Below are positions 11,038-23,393 of a DNA stretch of 64,000 nucleotides, in pieces. Position numbers and translations under genes: made by a program. Below the pieces are notes generated by a model. It saw only the letters and a program-made list of their open reading frames with translations, searched no databases and had not been told where the DNA came from. Origin of the DNA: Owenia fusiformis (lineage: Eukaryota > Annelida > Polychaeta > Sabellida > Oweniidae); NCBI GenBank assembly GCA_903813345.2, contig CAIIXF020000010.1, positions 3,711,169 through 3,775,168 on the forward strand, given 5' to 3'. How positions within the stretch are numbered: position 1 is the stretch's first letter; each line of letters opens with the position of its first letter.

Positions 11038-13433
11038 GGGGATAGTCATCACGTGACTTTCGTAATTGATTGTGTCTGAACAAGTTGTACGATTTTCTCG
11101 ATTAAGACAGAAAAATGAAAATTGTTCATATTTATACTATTTGTTAACAGCGTCCTTATATATACAATCTCAGTCTTTTCAACGAGCCTAAATTGACAAG
11201 CAGAGGACGCATATTTTTGAGATATCGCTGTTTTTCGTTTCGAAAAAATGATGGTGTCTGAACTGCTCTAAAATTCTGAATGATGGTGTCTGTACAGATT
11301 TTTTAAATACGCGACATGGATACCAGTCTACATGTTTTCATGTGTAATTGTTTATTATATGCTACGCATTCCTGTACTCTTGTATATTTCAAGTCTGTAT
11401 TAAAACCTCGTACCTCGTACACCCACGTCCCGACCCACATACTTGTGGCATGATACAGTCTTTGAAGGGTTCAATTTTTAAAATATAAGATCATTCAATC
11501 TTCGTCTATGCTGAATTGTAAATGCATTAGTGCACTCGCAGGCCTACATGTATGTCTTACAGATCTAACGTTTGTTTTGTTATTAAATAAGGCCAGAATT
11601 GCAAAATTTTGCTATTTTATCCTTCATCAAAAGAATCTGTCACTATAAGTGTCACTACAAATAAGCTGCCATGCAACCCTCATGCATTAGGCGTGATTGT
11701 CACGCATTTGCTGGATAAAATGAAATCACGCATCAATTTTTCATGTATGATAAAATGTCACGCAAATCACGCATTATATTTAAAAAAAAAATTTTTTATA
11801 AAATGCCGATACGGTAAAAACGAACGTCGAAAACAGGCGAACGCATTCTTTTCGGACTTTTCACGCGAGTTGCAAACAGGTATGTCACGCATTTGCTTTG
11901 AAATGTGTGTATACTGTATATCTCCTGCATTTGCTTCGAAATATTTTGTACCATTTTGAATTTTGACTATACTCGTGCTACAGAGTGGATTAAGAATATA
12001 TCTATACAACTGGAATAATAACTTAAGGAAAATTGGTAACATGCCTAGAATGTCAAGATAAGGCTGTCCCAAGGTAAAGATGGAGCATTATACCCATCTC
12101 ATTTGAAAGAATAATTGACTTAACATCAGGATATCATCAAGTCGATACATGCTGATATCCACATGCTAAGTCAATGAAACCAAATAAAATAATAAAAACA
12201 AAAAAATAAAAAAATGAAAAAATGAAAGCCCGGCCTCCATTTGAAAATCTAAGGTTAAGGTCAAAGTTGTCCTTTGCAACATTCTTTATCATATTTTCAC
12301 ATTTTAAATTTTGTAAATGATGATTTTGCACACAAGAATCACCATCCACAATTGAGCAAACAATTACACTTTCGTGTGTTGGGCTGAGTTTACGATCCCC
12401 GAGACTAAATTCATCGTTCCCCTTGCTGTGATCAAACAAAATGAAGCACAAAATTCCATTTAGCAAATCCAAACACATATTAAAACTTAATTTAGCGTAG
12501 ATTTTACCTATTGAATGTCGAATGAATGGCGCTATTTTTAAAAAAATGATGTTCAATAATTTTGCAGAGCAATTGACTTTAATCAGGACAATGACATCAC
12601 GAAAAAATCCTGTATTTTGATTTCAGATTTCTACCTACAACCAATTACATCACCACAATTTCATAGTTTCTCTGGCCTCTCATAAGGTGACAGGCTTTAC
12701 TGAATAATACCATCCCTGGGCAGTCTAAATCGATTGATGAAACTCATTTTATTTTGTTTTATTCAAGTACATCAAGTAATCTTTTGTAATAAGGGATAAA
12801 TAACGTCTGATCAAATAACTTAATCGCCCAGTTTCTGGTGACAATACACAATGTATCTTAAAATCCTCTGATGGGTGATTGTCCCACGCACGATTTGCAA
12901 ATCGTTCAGTGTTGGAAATTCAACCAATGGATGGCAGTGATAACAGCCAAACATCACCATTCTAGGATGATTTGGTTTAATCCAAAATTAAACAATAGCA
13001 TTTGGAATAAAAAAAATAACATAGAATGCCCCTCTCTTTGGATTTGGAAAGCAGAGTTTCTAAATTACCATGTTCAAGTGCTACAACACATTGGAAAGAA
13101 GCGGATATATTTGAAAAACACACGAAAACACGAGGACTACTTTCCAAGTAGTGTATTTTAAAATTGTACAGACACCATCATGCAGAATTTTAGAGCTGTC
13201 CAGACACCATCATTTTTCGAAATAAAAAACAGTGATATCTCAAAAAATATGCGTCCTCTGCTTGTAAATTTAGGTTCATTTGAAAGACTTAGATAGTATG
13301 CACAAGATGGCGATATTTGAAGTATTTAACAAAGTATAAATATGAAAATTATTCGTTTTTCTTGCTTAATCGAGAAAATCTTACCCGCTGTTCAGACACC
13401 ATCAGTTGCGAAGGTCACGTGATGACTATCCCT
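11038..13433. mobile_element. Long terminal-inverted-repeat element (2.4 kb)
   Basis: The arms at 11038-11305 and about 13155-13433 are inverted copies. The outer ends read GGGATAGTCATCACGTGAC and its complement; both arms include the motif TGATGGTGTCTG, a block GAGGACGCATATTTTTGAGA and a CGATTAAG block. The spacer of about 1.85 kb has no recognisable transposase. It does hold a 139-codon open frame on the minus strand (12137-12556) with hydrophobic residues near its end and no family match that I can see, so I do not call it a gene. It is probably a non-autonomous DNA transposon or foldback element. Confidence 0.7.
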
Positions 13434-15847
13434 ATCGTGAGGTGGAAGGATATGATAGTGTTTTGGGCCTAAGGCACACTGTTGGTCCCAACTGAGAGTA
13501 ATTAACATTTCATCTTGAAATTCAGAATCCAATTAACTGAACATAATTTTAGATACACATGAATTTATTTTCTAAAAATGTTGATATTCAAATTTATTAT
13601 CTGCTAAAATGTACATGTTTTGTAGTTTGAAATGACTTAAATAACTTTCCAATTCGATTATTGCAAGTAACACGTACAATTGGCATAAACATGTATTCTC
13701 CTCAATCTCAGACATAGCATATCCCAACGGGAATCTGATCAAATGGTGAAGTTATCAAAAAGATATTCAAAGTATAAAAATCGCAAAATAATAAATGTGA
13801 CTAGGCACATTTATAATAAAAAGACATGAAAAGTTAAGGCTGGAACAATTTTTGAAAGGTTGCTTTCATCTTATTGGTTTACCTTATTTCACCTTTAAAC
13901 AATGTATAACGAGATGTGTAGTTAAAGTGGCTAGGCAAAAGTTAGTTGACATTTTCTCACTCAATTGAATTACCGGTTCAATCACTTGGTAAATAAATAG
14001 ATCTAGCTACAGCAAAGCCTAGATTTGTTTGAGGTCAATAATCAATACGGAACAATTCTAATATAAAACACCCACTTGCAATCGTGTGACTTCTTGTCGC
14101 ATTATCGTAATAGTTGCTTTAGTAGCACTTTTTCTCATGGGGCTTAGGCCGTCCCTTACTTACACCTGATTTTGGGTGTCGTGGCTTTAATTTGCTCCGT
14201 AATTCCGTTATACGAGTATCAATTTGTCAGAATTAAAATTTTGTTTCCTTATCTAAGTGTGAATCTCCAACAAATCCCCGCTTTGCTGTGACGTCATTGA
14301 AATTTGTGTGGCTACATGTAGGTCAGAGCACAACGGCATGTGGACATTTCGAATATATAGGTAAAAAAGTATCCACTTAAATTGAGAATTCTTCGTTGAT
14401 TCTTCAGGCTAGAGAACACAGCAAAAATTCTCGAACTTTTTTTTATGAATTGTGTTAAACGCTCTTCCAACTGTTTGCAGTTTTAAAAGTATTATTTGAA
14501 GTATTTATTTTAGGAGTAGTTGTGCCTGCAATTTCTGCAAGAGGAATGGGAATTATTGTTGATGATGTTTAATGTCACGTTAATGTTGAAAATGGGGCCA
14601 GGACGTGGCAAGTTTCAAATGTTGTTTTTTACTTTAAACTACGAATAATGTTTATTTTGGAAAGGGGACCAATAATGATAGCATTTGGGGCTATAGCGTT
14701 GAATTTAATGTACCATAGGGAATGACGCAATTTATGTTCCTGCCAATGGAAAATAATATAACTGATTATCCTAACACGAAGATGATCTCTAGTTCTCTCA
14801 CTGGGCGAAGTGACCAAATATAAACAATTTTAATCACAAATAATCAGTGAATAAATGATTATTATCTGGTTAAAACCTATTATCGAGACTATTATTGCTG
14901 GTTATCGCTAATTATCGAGACTTATTAATCAAAAATAACCAGTGTTTTCACTGGTTATTACGATAATCAATTCTTATTAATGTGTAGCCAATGGCAAAAA
15001 TTCCAACTGATTATTATGTCAAGTGATTATTCCCCCAACTGATTATCGCTTTGTTTTCATTAGCAATTAAGAACCGTCTGCATTTATGCGTCTAGCGCTT
15101 CCAATTATTCAGTTATTATCCGTTGAATAAACAAACTATAGCTTTTGTCCAGCTAAAGAATATGAGTTTTTGCGAAATTGAATTTTTCATTCAAATATCT
15201 TTTTTTTAATTCATTATCAACCAAACAAAAAATAAAAGAAACACATTTTTAGAATTTAATGTTAGATTTTATTTAGCTGTCCAACTTCAATTACCAGGAT
15301 TCGAGATTTTTCTGCAATTCAATCAATAGTTTATACTAATTAGTAGTAATTAAAGAATATCACCAAGAAAATATTTTATCATCGTGTAGAAAGTCCAATC
15401 CAAAATCTGGTAAATGTGTTGCATTTATAGAAGCAATAACGTTGTGATACCACTGTAAAACTATAATTAAAATGTTTGATAATATGAAATTCGATTGTCG
15501 GGAATAAGAAATACACATCAATACTTTTACATAATATCCAGTGTATTGAAATAAGATGTTATAACAAAGGCAATTGAAAAACTTCAATCTCAGTGAAACT
15601 AGTAGTGAAACTCCCTAAATCTGTTAAAGGGAAGCCTTCATTCAAGCACTGAAAATTAAGTTTAAGAGGAAGAATTCAGTATCCAGTGTGTTCACTACCC
15701 CCTCCCATCCCCAATCATTTAACTACATGTATGCTCCAATGTGTTTTATTTCTGTGTTTAATAAATGCAAACAATATGATAGTTCTATATTACTCATTAT
15801 TACCGTAGAGCAAATGTGCGCAAGGTTAAATTTTAATCTTATTGAAT
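13434..15847. other. Gene-poor AT-rich stretch with clustered GATTATC-like motifs
   Basis: No exon or transposon coding region was recognised. Between about 14840 and 15120 the words GATTATT, GGTTATT, TTATCG and CTGATTATC recur on both strands, and a similar cluster lies at about 17588-17765. This looks like degenerate low-complexity sequence or a decayed palindromic repeat. Confidence 0.4.
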
Positions 15848-16145
15848 TATGTTAATTAGTTGCTTGGATGGTAGATTGTTTGTTTGCTTGTTTATTAGCA
15901 CGATTGATTGCTTGATTGGCCGTTTACTTGCTAACATTCTTTCTTTGTTGCTTTGCTGCTTCCTTGGTTTCTTGCATTAGAGTTTAATTAGCCACTTGCT
16001 TGGTTCGTTTGTCGGTTGTTTGCTTGCTTTATTTGTAAGTTGCATGGTTTGCTTTTTTACTTGCTTAGTTTCCTGCTTTCTTGGATGGTCGTTTGCTTGG
16101 TTTCTTGGTTGGTTACTTGCGTGGTTGGTTGCCGAGTTATTGATT
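15848..16145. repeat. Degenerate TTGCTTGG-type simple repeat
   Basis: About 300 bp of interrupted TTGCTTG, TTGGTT and TTGCTT words on the + strand form a decayed short tandem repeat. It has no coding content. Confidence 0.65.
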
Positions 16146-16167
16146 TGAAACTTTCTAAATATCCATA

Positions 16168-16455
16168 GGCGTAGCCAAGGAGGAGGGGGGGGTTGCGAAA
16201 ACCAATAAAGATTAAAAACCCTGAGAAAGAGGACTCAAAGAGCTTTTAAATGCTTTTTATTTGAAGCTTCTAGCTCACTTTGGAAGGAACTTGGATCCAG
16301 TTTTTGTAAAATTCAATATAAAAATCATTTTTGGCTTGTTTATGTCATAATCGCACCCCCTTGTTTATGTCACAATCATCCCCCACCCTGACTGAAAACC
16401 GAAATATTTTTGGCAATCACACTCCCCCCTGACTGAAAGTAGGCTACGCCCCTGA
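16168..16455. mobile_element. GTAGCC-type MITE, diverged copy
   Basis: The left end GGCGTAGCCAAGG and right end GTAGGCTACGCCCC are inverted, and the interior holds G-runs and C-runs (GGAGGGGGGGG near 16181; ACCCCC and CCCCACC towards the right). It is a diverged relative of the elements at 32962-33173 and in the three tandem units. Confidence 0.6.
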
Positions 16456-18414
16456 TATCTGATATTGTCTTATAACAATAAACTATATTTATATTGTGAG
16501 CATTTATGGGTTTTGATAACACTAGGCTTTATACGTGTATAATTAATCAAATTTAATATTGTATCATGTTGGCTAAATCGTTTCAAGTGAAGAATTAAGA
16601 ACTGTAATCGGGGTTTGCTTAGTTTGAGCCAGGGAACAAAATGTAATCAGACGGACGGATTAATTAATATTTGTTTTGATAAATGAGTATTATAGCTTAT
16701 AGGTAGTATCATGGGAACCAAGTAATCGTGTATAGGATTATTTTTTGTTTACTTCAGAATTGAGTGAACCATCTGTAGTTTCAAAAACAAGGATCAATAA
16801 ATACATCTGATCAAGATCAAATATTAGAAATCTATTTTTGACTGGACAAATTCTTGTTCTCGAATGTCAAACAGAACCTTTATTACATTACTTTTGTACA
16901 TTATTACATACACAGTAAACGCAACCCCATCGGGGAGGGGATTCGGGTTGTGCACAGTGCACAATTTGTTATCTCTTTATGCATGTTTTATTGCCAAATT
17001 AATATAAAAACAAGCTGGAGAAACATAAGTATTTATTTTGTATTTTGTTACCACACGTCAAAAGGTGCATTTGAAGTTCAGAAAATGTAAGAAGACTTGG
17101 CTAGACATTATGTACTTATATATTTATATGTTACGTATTTATTTTGTATTCAATTCGAATTCTGTTCACTCGCACTCCTTGAACCACCCCCACCCCTTGG
17201 CTACGGGTATAAGTACTTTCGGCACACGGAGAGAATAACATTAGACTTCTGCAATGCAACTACATGTAATAAGAGAGACCTAAAATGAAAATAATGCAAT
17301 GTAAGAATATACAATTGTAGCCCATCACAAAGTTCATTTATTTCATAAAAGCGTCAAGGGACAATGCCTCTAAACACTAAGATAAACAAATTAACTTCCG
17401 TAGAAACATCCTGTTGTGGAAAAGACAAATGGCTTTTCATAACGGATTAAAATAGCCAGTCTGTCTAATTGTATAATATATTAGATACATTTTAAATTCC
17501 TTTATACTTCTTATCACAGACAGGTTGATCATTTTATTTAGACAAGAGATTGTATTCCAGCAGTGTCATTTGTAATTAGCCCTTTGAAGTTTAATCAATC
17601 ACGATAATCAGTTGGTCGGTTATTCAGTAAAGAAAAAAGTGATTATCGCCAGGCCATGCCTGTTGCCATTGTATCTAGCCTTTAAAAGTTATAATTAGGT
17701 CAGGATCAGACTGTGTCTGGTTATTAATGATTATTCTAAAAAATTAATCGCTGATTATTATGTGTTAATTCCAACCTGTTTGTCTAGTGTCTTGAGTTTT
17801 CTTTAAAAACTGATGCGATTGATGGTCGTTTAAAGGGATCCAAATAGCACTGCCTGTTGTAACATGAGGGCGATCTCAAATTCTCATTAAGAACTGTAAA
17901 TAAGAAATTAAGGAGGTGGGAATTGAATTAATGAAATTGTATTTCCTTGAACTGAAAGCAGGTCGATCGGAATTTACAAACTAAGTCCATTAAACTAAGC
18001 CAAAACATTACAAGAAGCGGTTGTCATGGAAAATGTAACAATGTATTGGTAATGTTATACGAAAATTGTTAGCCCATTTAACAAAGAATATTGAATTAAA
18101 TAACATTATATAATTTCCAATAAAATTACTTCGTTATATTACATATATTGCAAACAACAACCTAGTTTGTATTGTTCCTCTTATTTTTGCTTATAAACGA
18201 GCTCATGTGTACCCGGAACACACTAACTTTTTATTGACAACTAAATTCCAAACTCCATGAATGGGGTTTTAAAACACTTTACATAATATAAGAGGGGTCT
18301 CCGTAAAACGTGAATTCATTATTTTTACACTTATATGAAAATGCAAAAAAGTATATATGATACACGTATGTATAAAATATATAAAATGATTTTCTTCAGT
18401 TAATTAAAAACATA
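16456..18414. other. Intergenic AT-rich stretch
   Basis: No exon, RNA gene or transposase was recognised. It contains the second cluster of GATTATC-like words (17588-17765). Confidence 0.4.
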
Positions 18415-20076
18415 CAGTAAAACCTGAGTTCGTGAACACATCTCTCTAGTTAACACCTATCAACAGTGAACGTTTTTTGTGCAAAAATCTTTTTCTCCCA
18501 TTGACTCCAATGTTAAGGTACAATCCTATAGTGAACACCTACCTTATGTGAACATTCAATCAATTGAATTATCCTGTCTCTAGTGAACATTAAATCAGAC
18601 ATAAGATTTCTGGCGAATTTTCTGCAACTGCCTTATCAGAGTTAAGCAGCTTCCCAGCTAACAATTTTACGTTGTGATAACGTCGTCAGAATATATGTCT
18701 CAAGTTGTAGCAACGTTAAATATGGAACGTTGTAGGTACAGGAAGGTGTGGACTCGCACAGATGTTTAAAGAACGTTACATCTGACTTAAATATCACGTG
18801 TCAGGAACGTAGTAGCGACCTTAACAATTACGTCGCCAAAATAACGAAACTGTAACGTACTTACATTACGTCATAAATACGTGGCCAATCTAAATTTCTG
18901 GTAACGTTGATATGGAACGTTGTAGGTACAGGAAGGTGTGGACTCGCACAGATGTTTAAAGAACGTTACATTTGACTTAAACACGTTACGACAACGTCAA
19001 ATTTTGCCGTTTACATCACGTAGCAAATGTACCAAATTTGGTGAGAACACAACGTCTTTGTAACGTTTTCTACACTTACAAATATCTTTCACATTTAAAA
19101 CACGTTACGACAACGTCAAATTTTACCGTTTATATTACGTAGCAAATGAAACAATTTGGTGAGAACTGCAACGTCTTTGTAATGTTTCCTGCACTTACAA
19201 ATATTTTACACATTTAAAAAACGTTACGACAACGTTAAATTTTGCCGTTTATATTACGTTGCAAATGAACCAAACTGGTAAAAATTCAACGTCATTGTTA
19301 CGTTTTTCACACCAGCACAAATTTCGAACTTTACTAACACATTACTACAACGTCATTTTTTAACCATCCACCGACGTTTTGCTGAATGTCACAATTTTAC
19401 GTTGCTTTGACGTTTATATAACGGAAATATACAACGTCTCCAGTGAACTTATATACCACATATGAGTGACGTTACATGGACGTCACTGTTTGCTGGGTAA
19501 TGTATATATTACCCGCCAAAAATGGTTAAAAGGTCAATTTGAGATGATCTCCTCTTCTGTTGAAACAGGTGTGACGAATTATAATTCTTAATAATCTTTG
19601 TTTTTGTAAGACATGATATTCGTCTAGCATCGATTGCTTTGGAGATAATCTGGTCATTACCTCGACCTGCTAAGTCCCAACGTAACGTAATCTTTTTCTC
19701 ATCCCAATTTTATAAACAGCGTTGATTAAAATTGAAACTATCACCTCTATTGACTCTGTGATGTCTTTTAATTAATTAATATTAAAATAAATCAATAAAA
19801 GGATGAATCATTCAGATGACAGTCAGTCTAAAATAAAGTCAGTTCAAATACTTCAGCAAAACAAAAACGTATAGCTAGAGTGTCATCATGGGTAATTATG
19901 GGAAGAAAATACAAATTAAATTGATTAGTCCGTCCTCTTTTAGCCTTGTTTAACAACTGGTATCTTTATATATTATGGCAAAATGCCGCGAAATCAAATT
20001 CTAGCTGTAGTGAACACCTACCAACAGTGAACATATTTTCTCGGCAAAAAATGTTCACTATACGCAGGTTTTACTG
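18415..20076. mobile_element. Pogo-like non-autonomous DNA element
   Basis: The left end begins CAGTAAAACCTG followed by GTTCGTGAACA; the right end is the inverse, TGTTCACTATACGCAGG then TTTTACTG. A subterminal GTGAACACCTA.CAACAGTGAAC occurs near both ends. A CAGTA-type terminus with a flanking TA on the left fits the pogo/Tigger branch of Tc1/mariner; the right flank is GA, so the duplication is imperfect. No transposase remains. A second repeat element lies inside it. Confidence 0.65.
18652..19499. mobile_element. ACGTT-rich repeat element nested in the pogo-like element
   Basis: It is bounded by TCCCAGCTAACA (18652) and TGTTTGCTGGGTA (19487), an inverted pair. Inside, a block of about 66 bp (ATGGAACGTTGTAGGTACAG and onward) occurs at 18720 and 18911. 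A 119-bp unit containing CGTTACGACAACGT recurs at 18984, 19103 and 19222. It is strikingly rich in ACGT and AACGTT words. It is probably a MITE with tandem internal repeats that inserted into the older pogo-like element. Confidence 0.65.
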
Positions 20077-20972
20077 GACTTCTTTTCTTTATGAAAAGAT
20101 ATTAGACTTGTCGTAAAATGCACAAAAACTAATCATTTTATGAAGCGCCATGTATAGTGTTCTAGGCACATAACTTGGTTTCATAAATTACAACATCAAC
20201 GCTAAAAGTGCAAGACACACATCGAAATCATGCATTTATTTCTAGCGCATTTTAAATGAGGATTCATATCAATGCCAAGCCGACACGCATATTATGGCAT
20301 TTATATTAGATTTTATTACATTGCATGATATATGAAATATCACCTCGTGTGATATCTAATTTTTCCTTGTTGTTAAAATCCCTATAATCCTATTCACTAA
20401 AATGTCACTACATACGTTTGAAATCGCTCAAACGACTTTGAATAGCTCTTTTTGGTATCTTTGCCAACTATGATTGATTACGCCTTATATCACGTACTAA
20501 AACGAGACAAAGGACAGATGGCGGTAAACCCCTCTTTTAGCCCCCCTACAAAACAAGTATATATTGACATGGAATTGAGGTGGAAGTATGACTTATTACT
20601 TAAAATGTGATTTCTGAGAATTTAGACATTTGACCTTGACATTAGGGTGGTTTAAAGGTCAACTTTGAAAGATGCTATTTTTGTCAAAATTTTGCCGTTT
20701 TCTTATACAAGAAATGAAAGCAATTGGCTTAATTTTGATTTTGACTGATAATAAGACATGTGAATGGAAATAAAAATATTTTTAATAAATTCTCATGGGC
20801 AATTACATGAAAATCTTGAGAATTAATCCCCATATGGGCATTTTGGGGGGACTAAATTTTCCCGTTTCAAAAATAAATGTTCTTGTTGCCTTTTGAAACT
20901 CTAACAGTATCCTAATATATGCATGTTTTAAGAGTTGGGATGTGATTATTATTTTAAATGCCCATGACATGG
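20077..20972. other. Intergenic stretch upstream of LINE insertion site
   Basis: AT-rich with no recognisable gene. A TGACCTTGAC and an AAGGTCAAC word occur at about 20631 and 20656, the same word found in the AGGTCA-rich repeats. Confidence 0.35.
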
Positions 20973-20984
20973 GCCCATTGGCAT
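20973..20984 (+). repeat. Target-site duplication, 3' side of LINE
   Basis: GCCCATTGGCAT here is repeated exactly at 26976-26987 on the other side of the LINE. It directly abuts the poly(A) tail (a T-run on this strand). Confidence 0.85.
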
Positions 20985-21001
20985 TTTTTTTTTTTTTTTT
21001 T
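20985..21001 (-). other. Poly(A) tail of LINE
   Basis: A 17-base T-run on the + strand is the element's A-tail. It follows AATAAA by about 10 bases and is bounded by the target-site duplication. Confidence 0.88.
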
Positions 21002-21186
21002 AACATATTATTTATTTCCTTCATAAACAAAAAAATACACAAAATATCTACTACCAATCGCCATAGGCATTCTAGGTAGTTTAAATTACAATAGAGGATT
21101 AATTACAGTAATCATAGATGGTTTATTGGTAATGTGAGAGGTTGGGAGGGGGGGGGGGTTGTCACAAGATACAAATGAGAAAAACA

Positions 21187-23262
21187 TTAATTTGATGGAA
21201 ACTTATAACAGGCCTGTACAAATTGCATCACTATATCTATCAGGATTTTCTGAGAATCAATAGTGAGTTCATTTTCATAAATTAAGTATTTGACCTGTTC
21301 TGTCTTACTAGAAATAAGTTGAGTATCAAACAATAAATTTTGTTCACGAAGTGCAGTCATCATTTTATTACGTTCATGGGTATGGCGAGGGCAGGTTAGA
21401 ATGAAATGCTTTGTGTCTTCAGTAGAGCCACAGAGGCATTTGTTGTCAATTATTCCAGTAAAATTATGAGTAAAGAAATGGTCTTTAAGGGCAAAATCAA
21501 CTCGAAGCCTATTTAGCAGTTTTTCGTTGGTTCTACTTAAATTTAGTTTTGTAGTTGGTATGAAGTTTGAAATAGGGATAAATATCTGTTTAATAGAGCT
21601 TTTGAATCTAGAAATGGTTTGAATTTCACGAAAAGTCTGGCTTAGTTGGTTCCAATCATTTATAAGTTTTAAAACTGGTGCTTTGGAGAGTCTCATTGAA
21701 ATATTTCTTGGGCAGGAAAAGGGTAAAGAGTGTCTTAAAATTCTAGTTGCTTGGTTGCGATGTTGGTCAAAAAGACTATGGACATAATAAGGCACTTCCT
21801 TTCTTACAATTTTGAACATCAGTCTTAGATTTTTTTCGTGTCTTTTGTCAGTAAGCGATTTCCACTGTAAACATTTTAAAGTTTTTGAGGTGTTAGAGCC
21901 ATGCAGTACCCCAGCACATATAACAGCAGCTTGGTAGTGGATTTTATCAAGCTTTGACAAGGCCGCCAAGGATGACGATCCGTAAATGGAGCTACAATAG
22001 TCAAAATGAGACGCCAAATATGAATTATACATTATTTCAAGATGGTGCGATTGTATTTTGTTTGATATGAGCTTCAAAGGATTTAACAGTTTTTGAACTT
22101 TATTAGACAGATAGTTTATATGGTCATTAAAAGTCAAATTCTCATCTAAGATGAAACCCAGGTGCTTGTGTGATTGCTTTTGGGGGATCATTTCACCATC
22201 AAAGTAAAGCGGAGACATTTGAATATTTTTTAGTCGGGTTGAGCGAAAAACTAAATGAGCACTTTTAGATGCTTTAAATTTCAATTGCCAGGTTCTAGAC
22301 CATGCACTTAGAAGATTTAGGTCATTTTGGAGTTGGCCAGTTTGATTACCAGAAGGGTGAAAGAAAGAGTATAAGGAGGTATCATCTGCATAGATAAAAG
22401 TTTTCGAGGTCAGAGTGTCAGGGAGGTCATTTATGTATATCAGAAACATCAGGGGTCCGATTATGGAGCCCTGAGGCACACCGGAGTTTATGAAGTGGTC
22501 AGGAGAGAAGTTTGATGTGTGATCATCTACAGTGACACAGACTTTTCGATTTTCTAAGTAAGAAGAGCAGAGGTCGGCTAATTTACCTTGAATTCCATAT
22601 GATTTCATCTTGTGAATGAGTAAGTTATGCGGTACAGTATCAAAAGCAGACGCCACGTCTAAATAAACAGAATTAACACAGTTACCTTTTTCCATTTCGT
22701 TAAAGATATAATCAGTTATTGCTAAAAGTTGTAGCTCAGTGTTGTGTCCTGGAAGAAATCCAGATTGAAATTGATAAAGAAGGTTATTTTCAAGTAGATG
22801 CGTTAGAATGCGATTATGCACAACTTTTTCAAAAATTTTGGAAAAAGTGCTTAGCAAAGTAATCGGTCTATAATTCTCAACTTGAGATCTATCAGACTTC
22901 TTATAAATTGGAGAAATGTTTCCAAGTTTCCAGCAACTGGGAAATTGGCCACATGCAAAAATCATGTTAAACAATTTTGATAACTGGAAGGATAATGCTT
23001 CCTGGGCTATTTTTGTCATTCTGTTATTAATTTTGTCAAGACCACAGGCTTTATCGCGATCAAAGGACTGGATTATTTGAAGAATTTCATCTGGATTGGT
23101 AGATAAATGGTCAATTGATATTCCAGTTCTATTTGGAAAATGTGGAAGTGCATCGTTATCCACTTGGTTTAAATTATGATATTTTGAAGAAAAAAAGTTA
23201 AGGAAACACTCAGCTTTTTCACCCTCAGTTGTAGCTATGTGATCTGAAAAATTGCACTTCAA
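21187..23262 (-). CDS. LINE ORF2, reverse transcriptase part
   Basis: The second part of ORF2, listed from its first Met (691 codons); the frame is actually open upstream to about 23493 and continues the endonuclease part after a frameshift. It reverse-transcribes element RNA at a nicked target. Visible motifs (positions in this part) are YRPITLL near 131, LDVASAFDTVPH with the first catalytic Asp near 202, GVPQGSIIGP at 261-270, and the catalytic YADDTSLY at 291-298. The C-terminal region carries CLCGS..DTKHF....C (C609, C611, H619, C624), the Cys/His motif common at the end of CR1/Jockey-type ORF2. The stop codon lies at 21187. It is intact in itself but needs the upstream frameshift resolved to form one protein. 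Confidence 0.9.
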   Translation of the reverse strand: MKCNFSDHIATTEGEKAECFLNFFSSKYHNLNQVDNDALPHFPNRTGISIDHLSTNPDEILQIIQSFDRDKACGLDKINNRMTKIAQEALSFQLSKLFNMIFACGQFPSCWKLGNISPIYKKSDRSQVENYRPITLLSTFSKIFEKVVHNRILTHLLENNLLYQFQSGFLPGHNTELQLLAITDYIFNEMEKGNCVNSVYLDVASAFDTVPHNLLIHKMKSYGIQGKLADLCSSYLENRKVCVTVDDHTSNFSPDHFINSGVPQGSIIGPLMFLIYINDLPDTLTSKTFIYADDTSLYSFFHPSGNQTGQLQNDLNLLSAWSRTWQLKFKASKSAHLVFRSTRLKNIQMSPLYFDGEMIPQKQSHKHLGFILDENLTFNDHINYLSNKVQKLLNPLKLISNKIQSHHLEIMYNSYLASHFDYCSSIYGSSSLAALSKLDKIHYQAAVICAGVLHGSNTSKTLKCLQWKSLTDKRHEKNLRLMFKIVRKEVPYYVHSLFDQHRNQATRILRHSLPFSCPRNISMRLSKAPVLKLINDWNQLSQTFREIQTISRFKSSIKQIFIPISNFIPTTKLNLSRTNEKLLNRLRVDFALKDHFFTHNFTGIIDNKCLCGSTEDTKHFILTCPRHTHERNKMMTALREQNLLFDTQLISSKTEQVKYLIYENELTIDSQKILIDIVMQFVQACYKFPSN

Positions 23263-23393
23263 ACTAGGGAGTAAAGCATGAAAAGTTCTGGATAGAAAAG
23301 AATTGACTATGTTCCAGTATTGTTTTCCTTTACAGGTTGATTCATTAATCTGTTTTACAATATTTTCCTGGTAATTTAATTTTGCCTCTTTTA

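Noticed and set aside
12137-12556. 139-codon minus-strand open frame
   Set aside because: No recognised motif, low-complexity hydrophobic end, and located in the spacer of a non-autonomous element. It is mentioned there but not called as a gene.
12871-13161. 96-codon + strand open frame
   Set aside because: Runs into the right arm of the inverted-repeat element and has no recognisable family features.
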